Below are positions 17,250 to 24,960 of a stretch of DNA of 26,371 nt, one piece after another (within the stretch, counting starts at the first letter, position 1; each line of letters begins with the position of its first letter). A program made the position numbers and the translations under genes. The stretch comes from Kiritimatiellia bacterium. GTDB taxonomy: Bacteria; Verrucomicrobiota; Kiritimatiellia; RFP12; UBA1067. The stretch is from assembly GCA_017405115.1 (NCBI GenBank), contig JAFRBA010000064.1, positions 1-26,371 on the forward strand. Direction: 5' to 3'. The notes below the pieces were generated by a model. It searched no databases. It saw only the letters and a list, made by a program, of their open reading frames with translations, and was not told the origin of the DNA.

Positions 17250-17269
17250 CGCCGCGCCGCCGTCAAAGC
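17243..17269. other. Inverted repeat across two convergent stop codons
   Basis: A 9-bp perfect inverted repeat (GCTTTGACG ... CGTCAAAGC) with a 9-nt GC-rich loop contains the hisA stop in its left arm and the hydrolase stop in its right arm. It could act as a shared transcription barrier, but it has no T-run on either side, so it is not a classical intrinsic terminator. Confidence 0.5.
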
Positions 17270-17880
17270 CGCGCGATCGTGCGAAGGAACGGATTGCTGC
17301 GCTTCTCCGCGCCGATCGTCGTGTGCGGGCCATGCCCGGGAATGACAAGCGTGTCGTCCGGCAGGGCGGTCAGCTTCTTCAGCGAGCCCATCAGCGTCGG
17401 CATGTCGCCGCCCGGCAGGTCGGTGCGGCCGACGGAGCCCGCGAAGAGCGTGTCGCCCGAAAGAAGCAGCCTGTCCTCCGCGAAGTGGTAGCACACCCCG
17501 CCTGGCGTGTGGCCGGGCGTCTCGATCACGCATGCTCCGATGTCCGCGAACGCCGTTGCGTCCGCGAGGTTGAGCGGAGCGCCGATCGCCGGATAGTCGG
17601 GCGGGAACTGGTTCATCGGGTGCGTCAGCACCGGACGGTCCTTCGGATGCATGTACACGGGCAGGCCCGGAAACGCCTTCTGGAGCCCTGGAATGCCGCC
17701 GACGTGGTCGAAGTGCGCGTGGGTGAGCAGGACCGCGGCGGGTTCCAGGCCCCTGCCCTCCAGCAGCTCGACGATGCGCTCCGCCTCCTGCCCCGGGTCG
17801 ACGATCCACGCCCGCCCCGCGTGCACGAGCAGCGAGCAGTTCACCTCGTACGGCCCAACCTGAATCGTAAGTCTTTCCAT
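17263..17880 (-). CDS. Metallo-beta-lactamase-fold hydrolase (glyoxalase II-like)
   Basis: The 205-residue cytoplasmic protein has the complete zinc-binding set: THAHFDHVGG (HxHxDH), the His in ETPGHTPGG, the Asp in LSGDTLFAGSVGRTD, and the final His in VIPGHGPHTT. The GRTDLPGGD stretch and its compact length match the YcbL/hydroxyacylglutathione hydrolase-like subgroup, which typically cleaves thioesters; the actual substrate is unknown. The first ATG on this strand after a TATACT promoter is used, with a GGGAG site in between. It is divergent from nagA and shares an intergenic region of 90 bp. Confidence 0.92.
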   Translation of the reverse strand: MERLTIQVGPYEVNCSLLVHAGRAWIVDPGQEAERIVELLEGRGLEPAAVLLTHAHFDHVGGIPGLQKAFPGLPVYMHPKDRPVLTHPMNQFPPDYPAIGAPLNLADATAFADIGACVIETPGHTPGGVCYHFAEDRLLLSGDTLFAGSVGRTDLPGGDMPTLMGSLKKLTALPDDTLVIPGHGPHTTIGAEKRSNPFLRTIARL

Positions 17881-17903
17881 GGTGCGTTCTCCCTCTGCGG
17901 GAA

Positions 17904-17912
17904 AGTATATCA
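17904..17912 (-). promoter_or_regulatory. Extended -10 promoter of the hydrolase gene
   Basis: On the - strand, TTTTTTGATATACT: TGA + TATACT preceded by a T-tract. The start codon is 23 nt downstream, giving a leader of about 16 nt with a GGGAG site. Confidence 0.55.
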
Positions 17913-17931
17913 AAAAATGGCCGCCGATTTG

Positions 17932-17940
17932 TGGTATAAT
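17932..17940 (+). promoter_or_regulatory. Extended -10 promoter of nagA
   Basis: TGG + TATAAT preceded by GATTTG. It lies back to back with the divergent - strand promoter, the two -10 boxes being about 25 bp apart, so polymerase binding at one may hinder the other. nagA ATG is 30 nt downstream. Confidence 0.65.
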
Positions 17941-17970
17941 TTCCGCACCAGGAAAAATCATGGAGGTGTC

Positions 17971-19131
17971 ATGCAGAAGACCGTAATCGTAAACGCACAT
18001 GTGATTTCGCCGGCCGTGGACCTCGAGGGCGCCACGGTCGTCATAGAAGGCCGCAGGATCAGCCAGGTGACGGCCAGGCGCGTGGCCGCGCGCCCGGACG
18101 CGTCCACTACGGTGGTGGACGTGGGTGGGCAGTACGTCATGCCGGGCTTCATCGACGTGCACACGCACGGCGCGCTCACCTACGACTTCTGCGACGCCGA
18201 CGAGAAGGCGATCTTCGAGGTCGCCAGGGCGAAGCTCCAGGAGGGCGTCACGACGTTCCTTCCGACAACGCTCACTGTCTCGCACGAGGAGCTGATGGTC
18301 GCGGCGAGGAACGCGAGGAAGTACGCGGACGCCGGGCAGCCCTACGCGAAGGCGCCGGGCATCCACCTGGAGGGCCCGTTCATCAACGTGAAGTGCTGCG
18401 GCGCGCAGAACCCGAAGTACGTGCGCAAGCCGTCCGTCAAGGAACTGAAGGAGATCGCGAAGGTGTATCCCGTGAGGCAGATCTCGTACGCGGTCGAGAC
18501 GGAGGGCGGGGCGAAGTTCGCCAGGGAATGCCTGAAGCTCGGCGTTGTTCCGAGCTGCGGCCACACCGCCGCGAAGCTGAAGGACCTCATGCCGGCGTAC
18601 AAGAACGGCCTGAGGCACATGACGCACTTCTGCAACCAGATGACGCCCCTCCACCACCGCGAGATCGGAATGGTCGGCGCGGGCTTCCTGATCGAGGACC
18701 TCAACACCGAGGTCATCTGCGACCGCATCCACCTCTGCGACGACATGCTGCGGCTCGTCTTCACGCGCCGGAACCTCGCGCACGTGCAGATGATAACGGA
18801 CTCGCTCAGGTGCTCGCACTGCAAGGACGGATACGAGTTCCTGATGGGCGGAATCAAGGTGAAGCTCCAGAACGGAGAGGCTCGGCTCGAGGCCGGCAAC
18901 CTCGCGGGCTCGACGCTCTGGATGGGGAACGGGCTCAAGAACGTGCACGACGTCACGGGCATACCGCTCAAGGACCTCGTGCGCTGCACGTCGTGGAACC
19001 AGGCGATAGAGCAGGGCTGGGGCAAGACGCTCGGCAAGGTCGAGAAGGGGTACACGGCTGATCTCGTAGTCATAAATCCTCGCTCCTGGAAGCCGTCGGC
19101 CGTCTTCGTTGACGGTCAGCAGCGCATTTGA
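17971..19131 (+). CDS. nagA: N-acetylglucosamine-6-phosphate deacetylase
   Basis: The 386-residue amidohydrolase removes acetate from GlcNAc-6-P in amino-sugar catabolism and wall recycling. Metal and catalytic positions are all present: PGFIDVHTHG (HxH), HLEGPFI (Glu), SCGHT (His), MTHFCNQM (His) and MITDS (Asp), followed by the typical AGSTLWM. The block after the catalytic Asp is unusual: it reads LRCSHCKDGYEF, with a CxxC, in place of the common AAGxPDG sequence; several other cysteines (KCCGAQN) are also unusual. GGAGGTGT precedes ATG 17971. The frame runs open far upstream, but that part is antisense to the hydrolase and crosses the promoter. No nagB is nearby. Confidence 0.92.
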   Translation: MQKTVIVNAHVISPAVDLEGATVVIEGRRISQVTARRVAARPDASTTVVDVGGQYVMPGFIDVHTHGALTYDFCDADEKAIFEVARAKLQEGVTTFLPTTLTVSHEELMVAARNARKYADAGQPYAKAPGIHLEGPFINVKCCGAQNPKYVRKPSVKELKEIAKVYPVRQISYAVETEGGAKFARECLKLGVVPSCGHTAAKLKDLMPAYKNGLRHMTHFCNQMTPLHHREIGMVGAGFLIEDLNTEVICDRIHLCDDMLRLVFTRRNLAHVQMITDSLRCSHCKDGYEFLMGGIKVKLQNGEARLEAGNLAGSTLWMGNGLKNVHDVTGIPLKDLVRCTSWNQAIEQGWGKTLGKVEKGYTADLVVINPRSWKPSAVFVDGQQRI

Positions 19132-19137
19132 TATAAT
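19109..19137 (+). promoter_or_regulatory. Promoter of tRNA-Ser
   Basis: TTGACG (19109-19114), 17-nt spacer, TATAAT (19132-19137), with TGA as extended -10. The -35 box and spacer lie inside the last codons of nagA. The start would be near 19144, about 9 nt before the mature tRNA. Confidence 0.8.
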
Positions 19138-19152
19138 ACTTCGCAACGATTT

Positions 19153-19245
<93 letters not shown>

Positions 19246-19253
19246 ACTGCATA

Positions 19254-21548
19254 ATGAAAAAGACAAAGTGGTTTCTTCTCGCCGCCGCCATGGCGGGCTC
19301 TTGCGCTTTTGCCGCCCATGACGGCGCGCCGCCTCCGTATCCGAACTTCGGCCTGCCGCGTGTTGAGGAGATGATGTTCCTGGTGCTCCAGATAGGCGTG
19401 ATCATCTTCGCCGCGAGGCTTGGAGGGGCTCTCGCCTCGATGGTCCGCCTGCCGTCCATCCTGGGCGAGCTCGCGGCCGGCATCGTGATAGGCCCGTGGG
19501 CGCTCGGCGGCATCGGGATAGGCGACGGGCTTTTCGCCTCCGGCCTCTTCCACGGCGCCGAGCTTAGGGCCCTGGCAAGGGAGACGGGCGTCATGTTCGA
19601 CGCGACGTCGCCGGCCCTCTACGGCATAGCGACGCTCGCCTCGGTGATACTTCTGTTCCTTTCGGGGCTCGAGACGGACCTCAAGATGTTCCTGAAGTAT
19701 TCGTTCGTCGGGTCGATGGTGGGGCTCGGCGGCGTCGTGGTGTCCTTTCTCCTCGGCGACCTGTGCGCGGTCTGGCTGCTGCCGCAGTTCTTCCCCCACT
19801 TCGCGGACCTTGCCCAGCTCCCGCTTGCGGAGGCGATGACGCGAGAGGCGCCTCTCTACATGGGCATCATGTCCACCGCGACGTCCGTGGGCATCACGGC
19901 GCGCATCCTCTCCGAGAAGAAGAAGATGGATTCCGAGGAGGGCGTCACGATCATGGCCGGCGCCGTGATAGACGACGTGCTCGGGCTCATAGTCCTTGCG
20001 ATCGGCAACGGCATAATAGCGGCGCACCATGCGTCGGCGAAGGCCGGCGCCGCGGCCACCGACATGGACTGGGGGGCGATAGGCGTCGTCGCACTGCGCG
20101 CCTTCGGCGTCTGGCTGGGCGCGACGGTCGTCGGCATCCTGGCGGCGCGCTGGATAGCGAAGTTCCTCAAAATAGCCTTCAAGAGCCCCGTCGTCATCGC
20201 TACGATGGCCTTCGGCCTCGCGCTCGTGCTCGCCGGCTTCTTCGAGTTCATGGGCCTCGCCATGATAATCGGCGCATACGTCATGGGCCTCGCCCTGAGC
20301 CGCACCGACCTCAAGCACCCGATCCAGGACATGCTGTCCCCGGTCTATGCGTTCCTCGTGCCGATATTCTTCTGCTCCATGGGCATGATGGTCGACGTGA
20401 CGGCCCTCTGCTCCAAGCCGGTGCTGATCTTTGGCGGAATATACACCATGCTGGCGATAGCGGCAAAGGTTGTGGGCTGCATGATCCCGTCCTTGTTCTG
20501 CGGGTTCAACATTCTGGGCGGCCTGCGCGTCGGCGCCGGGATGGTGCCGCGCGGCGAGGTGGCGCTCATCATCGCCGGCCTCGGCCTTTCGTCAGGCTAC
20601 CTGACGCAGGAGATATTCGGCATCGGCATCCTGATGACGCTCGTGACGACGGTCGTGGCGCCGCCGGCCCTGGTCGGCCTCTTCGCGCCGCAGCGGCGCG
20701 GCGTGCGCCATCCGCGGCCGAGCCACGACGGCTCCAGGCGCGTCACGTTCGACCTCGCCTCTCCGCCCGTCGCTGAGCTGGTCCTCGCCAAGCTCGTGAC
20801 GGAGTTCCGCGAGGAGGGGTTCTTCACGTCGCTCCTCTCGAAGGAAGACTCCATCTGGGTGATCGCGATGGACGACATGGAGATCTCGGTCCGGAGGGAC
20901 GGCAGCTCCATAGAGGTCGAGTGCACGCCGGCCGAGGAATCCATCGTCATGACGGCCTGGATGGAGGTCGCCAGCGAGATGAACGACCTTGCGAGGCAGA
21001 TATCCAAGCCGATTCGCCGCGGGGACATGGAGCGGCTCCTTACAACGCCGCCCGCGAAGCTCGGCCACTCTGGCGTCAGAAGATACCTGCAGGGCTTCGT
21101 GATGCTCCCGAAGTTCCGCGCCTCGTCGAAGAAGGAGGCAATCGAGAAGATGGTCGCGGAGATCGCAGCCGCCTGCCCGAACCACGTCAGGGACGCCGCC
21201 GCCGCGACGGAGGCCGTCCTGCGCCGCGAGGCGTCGATGACCACTGGGCTAGACCACGGCATCGCCGTGCCGCACGGGCGCTGCCCGGAGGTGACCGGAA
21301 TCGCCGGGGCCGTCGCCGTGCTGGACAACGAGGGCACCGCCAACGGATGCATCCCCGACTACGAGACGATCGACAACTCGCCGCTCCGCATCATCGTGCT
21401 TACGCTCGCGAACGACGAGCAGCAGACCCCCTATCTGCAGCTGATGAGCGTGATCTCCCGCGCCCTCCGCGCCGACAACGGGCACGAACGCCTCGCGTCC
21501 TGCAAGACGGCGGACGAGATGCGCAAGTTCTTCCGCTCGGTGCGGTAG
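19254..21548 (+). CDS. Kef-type cation/proton antiporter fused to PTS EIIA(Ntr)-like domain
   Basis: The 764-residue protein starts with a signal-like segment (MKKTKWFLLAAAMAGSCAFA). A CPA2 Na+/H+ exchanger domain of about 12 helices follows (residues ~40-480), including the family blocks LPSILGELAAGIVIGP, LLFLSGLETD, MSTATSVGIT and AGAVIDDVLGL. The C-terminal ~150 residues are a type-2 PTS IIA domain with TGLDHGIAVPHG, whose PH is the phosphorylatable histidine position, and late LQLMSVISRAL. About 130 residues of soluble linker lie between. The protein probably moves K+ or Na+ against H+ under phosphorylation-state control. It starts 8 nt after the tRNA-Ser CCA with no Shine-Dalgarno or promoter of its own. 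Confidence 0.9.
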   Translation: MKKTKWFLLAAAMAGSCAFAAHDGAPPPYPNFGLPRVEEMMFLVLQIGVIIFAARLGGALASMVRLPSILGELAAGIVIGPWALGGIGIGDGLFASGLFHGAELRALARETGVMFDATSPALYGIATLASVILLFLSGLETDLKMFLKYSFVGSMVGLGGVVVSFLLGDLCAVWLLPQFFPHFADLAQLPLAEAMTREAPLYMGIMSTATSVGITARILSEKKKMDSEEGVTIMAGAVIDDVLGLIVLAIGNGIIAAHHASAKAGAAATDMDWGAIGVVALRAFGVWLGATVVGILAARWIAKFLKIAFKSPVVIATMAFGLALVLAGFFEFMGLAMIIGAYVMGLALSRTDLKHPIQDMLSPVYAFLVPIFFCSMGMMVDVTALCSKPVLIFGGIYTMLAIAAKVVGCMIPSLFCGFNILGGLRVGAGMVPRGEVALIIAGLGLSSGYLTQEIFGIGILMTLVTTVVAPPALVGLFAPQRRGVRHPRPSHDGSRRVTFDLASPPVAELVLAKLVTEFREEGFFTSLLSKEDSIWVIAMDDMEISVRRDGSSIEVECTPAEESIVMTAWMEVASEMNDLARQISKPIRRGDMERLLTTPPAKLGHSGVRRYLQGFVMLPKFRASSKKEAIEKMVAEIAAACPNHVRDAAAATEAVLRREASMTTGLDHGIAVPHGRCPEVTGIAGAVAVLDNEGTANGCIPDYETIDNSPLRIIVLTLANDEQQTPYLQLMSVISRALRADNGHERLASCKTADEMRKFFRSVR

Positions 21549-21775
21549 CCACTTGGCAAGCGCGTCCAGATTTGATGCAAGTTGCGGCGTCGCGGGTCTT
21601 TGTAGCGGATTCCGAAAACTGACGCGATGGCAAAAGAAATGGCAGCATCGCGAAAGCAAAGCCGCCAAGCTGCTCGCCGCTGTCGTCTAAAGGGGGCGTG
21701 TCGCCACTCTGGCAGGCCCGGAGGCTCCTGTCTGACGCCTCTTTGCGCCTGCTCGCGTAACGTTCCAAAGACGCG
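21549..21775. other. Intergenic region between convergent genes
   Basis: There are 227 bp between the antiporter stop and the stop of the - strand unknown gene. I find no convincing gene. A 7-bp inverted repeat (CGCGATG 21623-21629 with CATCGCG 21646-21652) with a 16-nt loop is present, without a T-run. Confidence 0.5.
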
Positions 21776-22846
21776 CTACGCCCGTCGTCGCCTTCCGTTC
21801 CGTATATCCAAGGCCAGTGCCGTCCGTCGATTATTTTTCCGCAATGAATTCTCATTTTCCGTCGGGCACTTCCTCTTCTCGGATCTTCTACCAGCGTCCA
21901 TGAGCGCGGTTCTGGGTGAGAGGATGTACTCGAGGTCGGTGAAGATGTGGTCGAATACGGGGTCCTCCCTGCCCACCACATCCGCCACCACTTCGCTGCG
22001 AGGCTCGTCGAGAAGGGTCGAGGTCGGCGTCGGGTCCTTTGCGCCCGACGCCTGCCTGAGGCGCACGGCGAGCGCCTTGTAGCGCATGAGCGTCTTGTAC
22101 TTTGGCGAGAGCTCGGGGAGGTTCTCCCTCAGCCAGCCGCGTATGCCGCCGTTCCTGCCCACGACGTCGCCACGTTCGTCGAACTTCAGGCAGTTGTCGA
22201 CATAGCACTCGAGGTCGTGCAACATCCCGCCAAGGCGCACCATCGCCTCCCGCGACTCCTTTCTCGCCTCCCATGCAGCCATGATTTCCGACGCCGTCGG
22301 CATTGGCGCAGTTGTGCTTCGGCGGCGTATCTTTCGCCTTTCTGCGGCTAGCTTGCGCCGCCGCTCGGTCTCGCGGGCGTAGTAGAATGGACGGCGGACG
22401 ATCCGCAGGTCGCGCATGAGCTCCAGACGCACCCGTGTGCGCTCCGCCGGGTCGGCGACCTTCTTCGCGACGTCGCGCATCGCGACGCCTATGTCCATCG
22501 CGATGAACACTCCGAGCGCGAACGGGTTGAAGTCGGAGTCAAGCTGCCTTGGCGAATTGCGCCACTTCATCCACATCCGTCCGTCCCATTCGCTGGCGTC
22601 GCGCTTCCTGCTCCACGGCCCGCGCCAGTCTCTCCACCCGGAGCGGAAGTTCTCGATCCTCGGTCGGAACGAGTGGACGTCGATGAACTTCCACGCGTTC
22701 GTGCTGGCCTCGCTGTGCGTCCAGCCGTTGTGGTAGGCGTACCAATACGCCGAATGACGGTACTTCGCCGTCGTCGGATTTGGGCGCCGAGAAGTCGACT
22801 TCACACGCCTTTGCGTCGCTGAATGAGAATGTCCTGTCCTTGCCAT
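21776..22846 (-). CDS. Unrecognised basic, tryptophan-rich protein
   Basis: I cannot assign this 356-residue protein. The N-terminal third is very basic and rich in Trp, Tyr and Arg (YWYAYHNGWTHSEAS, GWRDWRGPWSRKRD, GRMWMKWRN). A central helical region has many Arg/Glu repeats. A compact block follows: CYVDNCLKFDERGDVVG from about residue 214, then RGWLRENLPELSPKYKTLMRYKAL, which looks like a conserved, helix-rich domain. After an acidic FDHIFTDLEYILSPRTAL stretch the protein ends in an Arg/Lys-rich tail. No signal peptide or membrane segment. ATG 22846 is 8 nt from a TATACT box, so the mRNA should be nearly leaderless. Nucleic-acid binding is a guess from charge. Confidence 0.75.
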   Translation of the reverse strand: MARTGHSHSATQRRVKSTSRRPNPTTAKYRHSAYWYAYHNGWTHSEASTNAWKFIDVHSFRPRIENFRSGWRDWRGPWSRKRDASEWDGRMWMKWRNSPRQLDSDFNPFALGVFIAMDIGVAMRDVAKKVADPAERTRVRLELMRDLRIVRRPFYYARETERRRKLAAERRKIRRRSTTAPMPTASEIMAAWEARKESREAMVRLGGMLHDLECYVDNCLKFDERGDVVGRNGGIRGWLRENLPELSPKYKTLMRYKALAVRLRQASGAKDPTPTSTLLDEPRSEVVADVVGREDPVFDHIFTDLEYILSPRTALMDAGRRSEKRKCPTENENSLRKNNRRTALALDIRNGRRRRA

Positions 22847-22854
22847 CGCCGGAT

Positions 22855-22863
22855 AGTATACCA
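22855..22863 (-). promoter_or_regulatory. Extended -10 promoter of the unknown - strand gene
   Basis: On the - strand, TTTTATGGTATACT: TGG + TATACT after a T-rich tract. Eight bases separate it from ATG 22846, predicting a transcript with a leader of 0-3 nt. Confidence 0.6.
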
Positions 22864-22909
22864 TAAAATGAGAACTCTATGCGGAAAATCTTGTATGCTC
22901 GGTCTGCTC

Positions 22910-22938
22910 TTCACAGCCGCGTTGAGATTTTGTATAAT
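22910..22938 (+). promoter_or_regulatory. Promoter of the Fn3-like secreted protein gene
   Basis: TTCACA (22910-22915), 17-nt spacer, TATAAT (22933-22938), preceded by ATTTTG. The ATG is 29 nt downstream with AAGGGAGC between. Confidence 0.7.
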
Positions 22939-22967
22939 TTGTGTTGCAACATAAGGGAGCTCAATCT

Positions 22968-23609
22968 ATGAAAAGGAAGGTGGCATTCTCATTCATGGCA
23001 CGACTCGCGCTCGCGGCGGCTGTCGTGTTCGCGGCGGGCGCATGCCCGGCCGCGACGTTCGCAAAGGCTTCGGCGTCCAGGGGAGGCGAGAAGAAGTACG
23101 TTGCTGTCGAGTGGAAGAAGGTCAAGGGCGCCAAGGGGTATTCGGTGATGAGGTCCGTCAAGAAGGACATCCGGTTCGCGCAGGTTGTCCAGCGGACGAC
23201 CAGCGGCACCCGCAAGATCAAGGACTCCAGCGCCATGCTGTGCACCAAGTACTACTACTGGGTTGTGCCGATTGTCAAGGGCAACGGCAACGGGTACCTG
23301 TCGTCGCACTCCAACAAGTGCGCCCATGGCTGGCGCAAGTCCAAGGTCGAGTACCGCCTTTCGTCGTACGGCCTGGCCCGCAAGGGGAGGAAGAACGTCC
23401 TGCAGGTATGGGTGAACGGAAAGAACCTCAGCCAGACCGGCGTAAAATGGAGAATGCGGACGAAGGGCGTGCACGGGTGGGTCCCGGTGGCCGGTCCAAA
23501 GGGCCAGATCGGGTTCTTCTTCTCTCCGAAGAGCGGCAAGGGAGCGTTCGTCCTCGACCTTGGCGAGAGCGGCGACTACGACGTCAGCGGCACGCTGTAC
23601 TGGCACTGA
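22968..23609 (+). CDS. Secreted fibronectin type III-like protein
   Basis: The 213-residue protein has a signal peptide (basic MKRK start, hydrophobic core, cleavage probably after the PAATFAKA region). Residues ~40-120 resemble a bacterial Fn3 domain: VAVEWKKVKGAKGYSVMRS, a central TSGTRKIKDSS, then TKYYYWVVPI and a SSHSNKCAHGW end. The rest (~125-213) is strand-rich with GRKNVLQVWVNGKNLS and ends LGESGDYDVSGTLYWH; this second half has no family that I recognise. The protein is very rich in Lys and Gly. The start is set by AAGGGAG and the signal peptide. It has its own promoter and precedes mnmE by 16 nt. A binding or surface role is inferred only. Confidence 0.75.
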   Translation: MKRKVAFSFMARLALAAAVVFAAGACPAATFAKASASRGGEKKYVAVEWKKVKGAKGYSVMRSVKKDIRFAQVVQRTTSGTRKIKDSSAMLCTKYYYWVVPIVKGNGNGYLSSHSNKCAHGWRKSKVEYRLSSYGLARKGRKNVLQVWVNGKNLSQTGVKWRMRTKGVHGWVPVAGPKGQIGFFFSPKSGKGAFVLDLGESGDYDVSGTLYWH

Positions 23610-23625
23610 GCGCGTTCGCCCTGCG

Positions 23626-24921
23626 ATGATTGGTGAGTCGGAGACAATTGCGGCGATCGCGACGGCGCCGGGGCGCGGCGGCGTCGCTGTAGTGCGCGTC
23701 AGCGGGCCGGAGGCGTTCGCCGTCGCCGAGCGGCTGACAGGAATCGCCCCCGAAGCAGGGCGAATTGCGCTGCGGCGTGTGCGCGGCGAAGGCGGCGGCG
23801 TGATCGACGACGCGGTCGTGCTGGCATTTCGCGCGCCGTGCAGCTACACGGGAGAGGACGTCGTCGAGTTCCAGTGCCACGGAGGCGCCGTCACGCCGCG
23901 CCGCGTGCTGGAGGCGTGCTTCGCCGCCGGCGCTCGCCTTGCGCGGCGCGGCGAGTTCACCGAGCGCGCCTTGCTGAACGGCAAGCTTGACATCGAGCAG
24001 GCGGAATCGGTGCTGGACCTCGTGGACGCGAAGACGGAGCGCGCGGCGGACATGGCGCTTGCGGGGCTTGCGGGCGAGAGGCGGCGGGTCGCCCGCGAGC
24101 TCTACGACGCGGCGCTGGAGCTCTCCGCGGACCTGGAGCATGCGCTGGACGTGGACGAAGGGGAGCTGCCTGCGGACTTTGCCGCCGAGACGTCGCGCCG
24201 AATGGCTGAGCTGCGCGAGCGGATTGTCGGCGAGATGGATCGGCTTAAGGCGCGCCGCATAATGCGCGACGGCGCCGTCGTCGTGCTTGCCGGCCCACCG
24301 AATGCAGGCAAGTCGTCCCTCATGAACGCAATGCTCGGCGAGAACCGCGTTCTCGTCAGCGACACGCCCGGAACCACGCGAGACACTGTCGAGGCGTGGC
24401 TCGACATCGGCGGCTGGCCGGTCCGCCTCGTCGACACGGCCGGGCTGCGCGAGACGGGCGACGAGGTCGAGTCCGCCGGAGTCCGCCGCGCAGAGGAGCA
24501 GATCGCATGCGCCGACGTCGTGGTCGCGCTGGCTCCCGTGGACATGCCGGTGGCCGGCGGCACGCCGGTCGTCAACGTTCATTCCAAGTGCGACCTTGGC
24601 CGCGTGGATGCGGAGGGCGACGGCCGACTGAGCGTCTCGGCGAAGACGGGCGAGGGGCTGGGCGAACTCGCCCGTGCGATTGTCGCGGCGCTGGAGGCGA
24701 AGTGCCATCTCGCCGCCGATGCGGAAGGTGGTGCGGCGGAGGCGGATGTTTCGGCGTTCGAGGCGGCGCGGCGGGCGCTGTCTGAGGCGGACGGACGCGA
24801 TCCCGTGCTTGCGGCCAACGCGGTGCGCACGGCGGCGGAGCGGATAGGCGAGCGGATCGGGGCCGCCTATTCCGCCGACATGCTGGAAAATCTTTTTTCC
24901 CGTTTCTGCGTCGGAAAATGA
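23626..24921 (+). CDS. mnmE: tRNA modification GTPase MnmE
   Basis: The 431-residue GTPase works with MnmG to modify wobble uridine of certain tRNAs (cmnm5U). It has the N-terminal formyl-THF-binding domain starting SETIAAIATAPGRGGVAVVRVSG, the GEFTERALLNGKLDIEQAE block, a G domain with G1 GPPNAGKSS, G2/DTPGTTRD, G3 DTAGLRE and G5 SAKTG, and the C-terminal FCVGK carrying the conserved Cys. The G4 motif is SKCD where NKxD is usual. The protein is slightly shorter than the common ~455. The ATG lies 16 nt after the Fn3-like gene without a strong Shine-Dalgarno, suggesting co-transcription. mnmG is not in the window. Confidence 0.95.
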   Translation: MIGESETIAAIATAPGRGGVAVVRVSGPEAFAVAERLTGIAPEAGRIALRRVRGEGGGVIDDAVVLAFRAPCSYTGEDVVEFQCHGGAVTPRRVLEACFAAGARLARRGEFTERALLNGKLDIEQAESVLDLVDAKTERAADMALAGLAGERRRVARELYDAALELSADLEHALDVDEGELPADFAAETSRRMAELRERIVGEMDRLKARRIMRDGAVVVLAGPPNAGKSSLMNAMLGENRVLVSDTPGTTRDTVEAWLDIGGWPVRLVDTAGLRETGDEVESAGVRRAEEQIACADVVVALAPVDMPVAGGTPVVNVHSKCDLGRVDAEGDGRLSVSAKTGEGLGELARAIVAALEAKCHLAADAEGGAAEADVSAFEAARRALSEADGRDPVLAANAVRTAAERIGERIGAAYSADMLENLFSRFCVGK

Positions 24922-24927
24922 TATAAT
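24919..24927 (+). promoter_or_regulatory. Extended -10 promoter of the pilC/gspF-like gene
   Basis: TGA + TATAAT, overlapping the mnmE stop codon. ATG is 33 nt downstream, with an AAGGG site before it. No clear -35. Confidence 0.6.
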
Positions 24928-24960
24928 TCCACACAACCAGTAATAGCACAAGGGTTCAAC

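Noticed and set aside
17323..17970. Long in-frame extension upstream of nagA
   Set aside because: It runs antisense through the metallo-hydrolase gene and across the nagA promoter; family start and Shine-Dalgarno both support ATG 17971.
21249..21668. Open frame on the - strand across the end of the antiporter gene
   Set aside because: It overlaps the well-supported PTS IIA coding region, has no Shine-Dalgarno or promoter, and shows no protein motif.
24430..24610. MnmE G4 motif SKCD as evidence of a defective GTPase
   Set aside because: The other G motifs and the C-terminal FCVGK are intact, and S/TKxD variants of NKxD can be functional, so there is no sign of decay.
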